This document shows, piece after piece, positions 6,431 to 10,617 of a DNA stretch of 10,617 nucleotides (positions within the stretch are counted from its first letter, which is position 1; every line of letters starts with the position of its first letter). Location: NCBI GenBank assembly GCA_035267185.1, contig DATFLY010000030.1:1-10617 (forward strand), given 5' to 3'. The position numbers were made by a program, and so were the translations under genes. The notes under the pieces were generated by a model. It was not told where the DNA came from and made no database searches. It saw only the letters and a list, made by a program, of their open reading frames with translations. The DNA comes from JAUIBE01 sp035267185. Lineage in GTDB: Bacteria > Pseudomonadota > Gammaproteobacteria > Xanthomonadales > SZUA-36.

Positions 6431-8503
6431 ATGCAAATCCGAAATTCACTTGTGGTCCTGTTCACCGGTTTTTTTATTTATGGCTGCAACCAGGAAACCC
6501 CTGCCCCTGCGACACAAGTCACGAATGCTGAACCTGCAGCAGAAACAGAGGAAGTCATTACATCTGTTTATGACTGGCACGCACGCGGCACCGACGCTGG
6601 TGAAACCACCGTCACCCGCGCCGGTGACGGAAAAGTTGTCACGGAAGCTTTTGTTCACTGGAACAATCGTGAATATACGCTGAACTCGGAACTGCAACTC
6701 GACGCCGATGGCATGGTGATTGCACAAACGATAACCGGGATTTCACCTTTCGGTGCGCCCATTGATGAACGGTTCAGCTTCACTGAAGGCGAAGCAGAAT
6801 GGCAAACACGAGGAGAACGTGGAACCGCACAACGCCAGGAGGCAGCGTTCTACGTGCCTACTGAATGGGCCGCCGTTGGTTCACTGGAAGCACTGGTGCG
6901 GGCGGGCAGCCAAAAGATTGATGGTGAACTGCCACTGTTCCCGGCAGGCACCGCGCGCATCGAAAAGCTGACCGATCTGCCGGTGCAATCGCCACATGGT
7001 GAAACACTCCTGTCCCTGTACTCAATCAGTGGCATCAGCTTCACGCCGCAATTTGCCTGGTTTGATGAACACCTGAGACTGGCAGCCCGCGACCTGGGTC
7101 GTATGGGCATGGTGCCGGAAGGCTGGGATCCTGCGATGCTTGAATTGCTCGCCAAGGAGCAGGGTCGACAGGATGCCCTGCGTGCCGAGCGATTATCTTC
7201 CGAACTCGGCTTTGCACCCACTCGCCCGGTTCTGATTGAAAATGTTGACGTGGTTGACGTCGCTTCAGGAAACCTGCTGGAAGACCAGCATGTCCTGATT
7301 GACGGAGACCGCATCACTTCAGTTTCTGCTCAACGACCCGACGTTGTTGATGCGCTGGTCATCAATGCTGCTGGTAAAACAATGATTCCGGGCATGTGGG
7401 ATATGCATGGCCACTTCTCCATTCAGCAGGGACTGCTGAATATTGCAGGCGGCATTACCAGCGTTCGCGACCTGGGAAGCACCCCCGAGCGCATGGCGGA
7501 ATTGCAGCAAAAATTCCACTCCGGCGAGGTGATTGGTCCAACCACGTACGCAGCTGCAATGATTGATGGCCTCAGCCCATATACATCGCGAAATCCGGCT
7601 GAGACCGAAGAAGAAGCCCTGGCCTTGATTGATCGATTTGCAAACGATGGCTACGTCCAGATCAAGCTTTACAGCTCGATCCATCCCGAATGGGTGCCTG
7701 CCATTGCTGAACGAACACATGAACATGGAATGAGATTGTCGGGTCACATTCCTGCCTTCATGTCGGCAGAGCAGGCCGTCAACGCTGGCTTCGATGAAAT
7801 TCAGCACATCAACATGGTGTTTTTGAATTTCCTGGCTGGTGACCGCGAGGATACCCGTCAGCAGATTCGCTTCAATCTCTATGGCAGCGACGGAGGCCTG
7901 CTCGACCTGGACAGCCCCGAGGTGGAAGCTTTCATTGCATTACTTGCAGAAAACGAGATCGTGGTCGATCCCACTGCATCGATCTTTCACAGCATGATGA
8001 CGCATCTGCCAGGCCAGCCCGACCCGACCTTTGCGGAAATCGCTGATCACCTGCCATTGTCGGTGCGTCGCAGGCTTTATATTCCGGCTTTTGAAATTGG
8101 CGATGAGCGGATCGAGTCCTGGGGCAATACTGCAGTCAGGCAGGGCGAGATGGTTCTCAAGCTTCATCAGTCAGGCATTCGGCTGGTTGCGGGAAGCGAC
8201 GATATGGCCGGATTCACCATCCATCGCGAACTGGAGCTTTATAACGATTACGGCATCCCGAATGCGGATGTCCTGTACATCGCGACACTGGGTTCGGCCA
8301 GTGTTCTTGGGGTGGACGAAAAAACCGGTTCAGTTGAACCCGGGAAGATCGCGGATCTCGTATTGCTGGACGGAAATCCGCTGGAAGACATCAGCGCGGT
8401 ACGCCAAAGCGTACTCGTCGTTAAGGGTGGGCGATTGTTCAAGCCAAGCGATCTCTACAGTGCAGCAGGCGTAAAGCCGTTTCGCGAATCGCTGGATTAC
8501 TAA
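6431..8503 (+). CDS. Amidohydrolase-superfamily metalloenzyme, probable lipoprotein, with extra N-terminal domain
   Basis: ATG at 6431 is chosen because AAGGCGAG sits just upstream and a signal sequence follows directly; the frame is open back to 6347 inside the S10 gene. The 690-residue product begins with a hydrophobic core ending FIYGC (C19), an imperfect lipobox (Tyr at -2), so envelope anchoring is likely. Residues about 40-230 form a beta-rich domain without a name I can give, including FSFTEGEAEWQTRGERG (115-131) and ISFTPQFAWFDE (202-213). The amidohydrolase part runs from about 267 to 675. It starts LIENVDVVDVASG, then has MWDMHGH (H326, H328), K412 as possible carboxylated lysine, H439 in LSGHIPA, H459 in EIQHINM and D590 in VAGSDDM. 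That is a complete set for a binuclear site. The end, GSVEPGKIADLVLLDGNPLEDI, is characteristic of imidazolonepropionase/prolidase-like members. Some relatives cleave dipeptides, which would fit the S10 neighbour, but the reaction cannot be assigned. Confidence 0.92.
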   Translation: MQIRNSLVVLFTGFFIYGCNQETPAPATQVTNAEPAAETEEVITSVYDWHARGTDAGETTVTRAGDGKVVTEAFVHWNNREYTLNSELQLDADGMVIAQTITGISPFGAPIDERFSFTEGEAEWQTRGERGTAQRQEAAFYVPTEWAAVGSLEALVRAGSQKIDGELPLFPAGTARIEKLTDLPVQSPHGETLLSLYSISGISFTPQFAWFDEHLRLAARDLGRMGMVPEGWDPAMLELLAKEQGRQDALRAERLSSELGFAPTRPVLIENVDVVDVASGNLLEDQHVLIDGDRITSVSAQRPDVVDALVINAAGKTMIPGMWDMHGHFSIQQGLLNIAGGITSVRDLGSTPERMAELQQKFHSGEVIGPTTYAAAMIDGLSPYTSRNPAETEEEALALIDRFANDGYVQIKLYSSIHPEWVPAIAERTHEHGMRLSGHIPAFMSAEQAVNAGFDEIQHINMVFLNFLAGDREDTRQQIRFNLYGSDGGLLDLDSPEVEAFIALLAENEIVVDPTASIFHSMMTHLPGQPDPTFAEIADHLPLSVRRRLYIPAFEIGDERIESWGNTAVRQGEMVLKLHQSGIRLVAGSDDMAGFTIHRELELYNDYGIPNADVLYIATLGSASVLGVDEKTGSVEPGKIADLVLLDGNPLEDISAVRQSVLVVKGGRLFKPSDLYSAAGVKPFRESLDY

Positions 8504-8513
8504 CCTGCATGTC

Positions 8514-8558
8514 GCACCGGGGCAGAACTGGCCGCGGAAAACTTGTGACCCCTGGTGC
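8514..8558 (+). other. GC-rich hairpin in the 3' region of the S10-amidohydrolase operon
   Basis: GCACCGGGG (8514-8522) can pair with CCCC-T-GGTGC (8549-8558) as a 9-bp stem with one bulged T and a 26-base loop. It starts 10 bases after the amidohydrolase stop. It is followed by AAAAA rather than T, so it is not an intrinsic terminator on this strand. A 3'-end stabiliser or the side of a larger fold is possible. Confidence 0.4.
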
Positions 8559-8641
8559 AAAAAGGCAGTGCAGGACTTCTTACACTTGGGACAAGGCATC
8601 CGAAGCATCAGGATGTGCGTCAATTATGAATGCCAGAACAC

Positions 8642-8673
8642 AAAAAGCGGCTTGACGAGAACCGCTCTTTTTT
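8642..8673 (+). terminator. Intrinsic terminator directly ahead of the S33-type hydrolase gene
   Basis: AGCGG (8646-8650) and CCGCT (8662-8666) form a 5-bp stem with an 11-base loop, flanked by five A (8642-8646) on the left. On the right are one C and six T (8668-8673). The A and T runs can lengthen the stem past a one-base bulge. The T run is followed immediately by GAGG (8674-8677), the ribosome site of the next gene. It may end the upstream operon, act as an attenuator for the hydrolase, or both. Confidence 0.6.
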
Positions 8674-8683
8674 GAGGTCAGAG

Positions 8684-10617
8684 ATGAATAAAACCATAAC
8701 TCTTTTAGCAGCATGGCTGATAACGATGGTGACAGGCGCCGCCTGGGGACAGGTTGCAGAGCAGGAAGACGAGGTCCAGCCAGATGAGTTCCTGATCGCA
8801 GAAATGATCGACAGCGAAGAAGCAAAAGCAATCGCCTCTGACCTGTTCGCACGCGATACCTACCGAATTAATTCCCTGATCTGCCCTTTCAAGGGCGAGA
8901 TTGATTACGAGCCCGGCGAGATCGAATGTGGGCTGTTGCAGGTTCCTGAAAATCGTGAAGACCCGAATTCCAGGATGATTGAGCTTCATTTTGTCAAGCT
9001 GAGTTCCCGCTGGGGACACGAGGACTTTGATGACGAAAGGGACGAAGACGCCCTGCCCTGGGCTGAAGGGCTGGCGGACGGCAAGCGAGATGATCCCATT
9101 ATTTACCTGACCGGTGGTCCCGGCGCCCCGGCTACCTACTATGTAGACCGGTTCCAGGACCACACCATTCTCGACTACAGGGACCTGTACATCCTGGAAC
9201 AGCGGGGCATCGTTTATTCAGGTGATTTCTGCCAGTTCTACGGGACTCGTTCTCCGGAAGCCACGGAAGCCGAAACCTGGGAGGAGTACCAGGAAGTCGA
9301 CAACATAGCCCGGGAGAATTGCTTCAAGAACGCTGCCGCTGAAGGCGTCGACCTGACCGGGTACAACACCATAGAAAACGCCCGTGATGTCAAGGCCCTC
9401 AGGCGGGCGCTCGGCTATGACAACTGGAATGTATGGGGCATTTCATATGGCTCAATCCTCGGCCAGGCTTATATCAAGGAAGACCCGGAAGGCATTCGCG
9501 CAATGGCTATTGATGCCATCATGCCACTGGAAATTCAGAATACCGAGGAACACTGGCGGGTCGTGAACTGGTTCATGAGAGATCTCGATCTCCTGCAGGA
9601 AATCTGCCAACGTCAGCCGGATTGTGCTGAGGCCTATCCTGATATCCCGGGCAGACTCCGTGAATCGGTGCAGAGGGTGCTGGACCAACCCATTTCAGCG
9701 GATGTAACCGACACAGAGGTCTTTCCGTCAGGAAAGATCACGATTTTCGCAGACATAGCAGCGCTTTTGCCGTTTACCCAACTCTACGAGCAGGACACTT
9801 ATCCTGCCCTGCCAGGGTTCGTTTATGCATGGGCAGATTTGCTGGACAGTCGTGATGAGACCTTTTTTAAATTCCTGGCTGGCGCTGCCGGCAATGAATT
9901 CACAGGCGGAAGTGCCGGAATGCAAAACGCAATCTTTTGCAATGATGGAGATGTCCAGGCACAAATGCTCGCCAACCGAATAGACCGGGCGGAGTTTCCG
10001 GTCTTTGGCCAGATACTGGGCACTGACGAATCAAACATCAGGGATCATGCTCAGTGTGCCCGACTGGGAATGCCCATGCGTCCTGCAAGCCAGTACGCTG
10101 CAGTCGAAACCGACATACCAACCCTGATCATCGAAGGCCAGATGGATCCAATTACACCGCCACCCAATGCGAAGGCGATTTTACCCGGGTTCAGTAACGG
10201 CACTTACATTGAATATCCCTATGCAGGCCACGGTCCTTCGCGATCGGTGCAGTGTTCCGGGCATATGCTCAATCGCTTCTATGACGATCCTGGTGCTGAA
10301 CCGGATATGACCTGCCCCGAAAGCATGGAAGAGCCCGAGATCTGGGCACCAATGTATGTGACCGGGTTCGTCCCGAAACTGGGCGCAGCCTTTTTCGAGG
10401 ACAAGAAAAAGCTGATCCTTCCTGGCGTCTGGGGCGGACTGTCCCTGTTGATCAGCCTGGTGGCATTTTTGTCGCTGACGCTGGCGCCCATTGGACGCAG
10501 CCTGAACAACAATCAGGCACGTAATGTTGGCCGGACCCGTTTTCTGACATGGCTCACAGCCACCTGTTCGGTTGCAGCGGTCAGCATCATCGGCGGTGCA
10601 TTTGTTGTCACTGCGCA
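8684..10617 (+). CDS. Exported alpha/beta hydrolase, peptidase S33/TAP-like, with C-terminal membrane segments; 3' end outside window
   Basis: Translated by hand, this frame is open without a stop to the right edge (644 residues plus two bases). GAGG at 8674-8677, 6 bases before ATG, fixes the start. Residues 1-22 form a signal peptide (MNKTITLLAAWLITMVTGAAWG). C82 in IECGLLQVPENREDPNSR is the opening signature of the S33 tripeptidyl-aminopeptidase-like group. GGPG is at 144-147, LEQRG replaces the usual DQRG, and the nucleophile is S254 in GISYGS. D488 lies in EGQMDPITPP and H516 in AGHGPS, completing the triad. An acidic stretch (about 112-140) precedes the GGPG strand. Residues about 577-602 and 620-644 are hydrophobic, suggesting two membrane helices after the catalytic domain, unlike the usual soluble enzymes, which end near the C-terminal TAP-like segment. 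It probably hydrolyses N-terminal residues of peptides or small esters at the periplasmic face; the substrate is unknown. Confidence 0.88.
   Translation, partial: MNKTITLLAAWLITMVTGAAWGQVAEQEDEVQPDEFLIAEMIDSEEAKAIASDLFARDTYRINSLICPFKGEIDYEPGEIECGLLQVPENREDPNSRMIELHFVKLSSRWGHEDFDDERDEDALPWAEGLADGKRDDPIIYLTGGPGAPATYYVDRFQDHTILDYRDLYILEQRGIVYSGDFCQFYGTRSPEATEAETWEEYQEVDNIARENCFKNAAAEGVDLTGYNTIENARDVKALRRALGYDNWNVWGISYGSILGQAYIKEDPEGIRAMAIDAIMPLEIQNTEEHWRVVNWFMRDLDLLQEICQRQPDCAEAYPDIPGRLRESVQRVLDQPISADVTDTEVFPSGKITIFADIAALLPFTQLYEQDTYPALPGFVYAWADLLDSRDETFFKFLAGAAGNEFTGGSAGMQNAIFCNDGDVQAQMLANRIDRAEFPVFGQILGTDESNIRDHAQCARLGMPMRPASQYAAVETDIPTLIIEGQMDPITPPPNAKAILPGFSNGTYIEYPYAGHGPSRSVQCSGHMLNRFYDDPGAEPDMTCPESMEEPEIWAPMYVTGFVPKLGAAFFEDKKKLILPGVWGGLSLLISLVAFLSLTLAPIGRSLNNNQARNVGRTRFLTWLTATCSVAAVSIIGGAFVVTA

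Noticed and set aside
8031..8474. Plus-strand open frame of 147 codons within the amidohydrolase gene
   Set aside because: The amidohydrolase frame here encodes metal-site and C-terminal family motifs; the alternative has none.
8652..8657. TTGACG as a -35 box for the S33-type hydrolase
   Set aside because: No -10-like hexamer follows at 16-18 bp; that position falls on the ribosome site. The hexamer is better explained as terminator loop.
1..10617. Mobile elements, CRISPR, tRNA/rRNA, toxin-antitoxin or defence genes
   Set aside because: No transposase or integrase motifs, repeat-spacer periodicity, RNA gene signatures or paired small toxic-protein genes were seen on either strand.

Overview
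The window reads as an ordinary chromosomal stretch from a Gram-negative bacterium, most likely a free-living or marine gammaproteobacterium. The grounds are the number of signal-peptide and lipoprotein products, clear Shine-Dalgarno sites, moderate base composition, and small exported domain types that I associate with Xanthomonadales/Chromatiales-like gammaproteobacteria. That placement is an inference. No rRNA, tRNA, CRISPR array, insertion sequence, phage gene or recognised defence system is visible, and I found no convincing new multi-gene system.

Left part (1-2779, minus strand). A truncated exported M23 (LytM-type) metallopeptidase gene (1-298) runs off the left edge. It lies downstream of a long gene for a membrane-anchored TolB/FlgO-like plus TPR protein (419-2779). 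The 120 bp between them hold a perfect TATAAT for the M23 gene and a strong Shine-Dalgarno.

Middle (2780-4893). The divergent region 2780-2969 (190 bp) holds a 9-bp direct repeat but no promoter I can defend. It precedes a small exported protein of unknown function (2970-3494, plus). This gene converges, with a 3-bp gap, on a minus-strand pair: a 90-residue exported protein (4461-4733) followed 3 bp later by an aldo/keto reductase closely resembling Kv-beta subunits (3498-4457, GTG start). The 160 bp at 4734-4893 separate this pair from the next operon and carry a candidate promoter for the pair.

Right part (4894-10617, plus strand). A periplasmic S10 serine carboxypeptidase (4894-6420) is followed after 10 bp by an amidohydrolase lipoprotein (6431-8503). 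After a 180-bp spacer with two hairpins comes a partial alpha/beta hydrolase of the S33/TAP type (8684 to the right edge). This last frame stays open to the window end and carries two hydrophobic segments after its catalytic domain. All three enzymes appear to act in the cell envelope. With the M23 enzyme, they make this a locus rich in envelope hydrolases, plausibly for peptide processing or scavenging, although no substrate can be read from the sequence. No gap between genes exceeds 300 bases.
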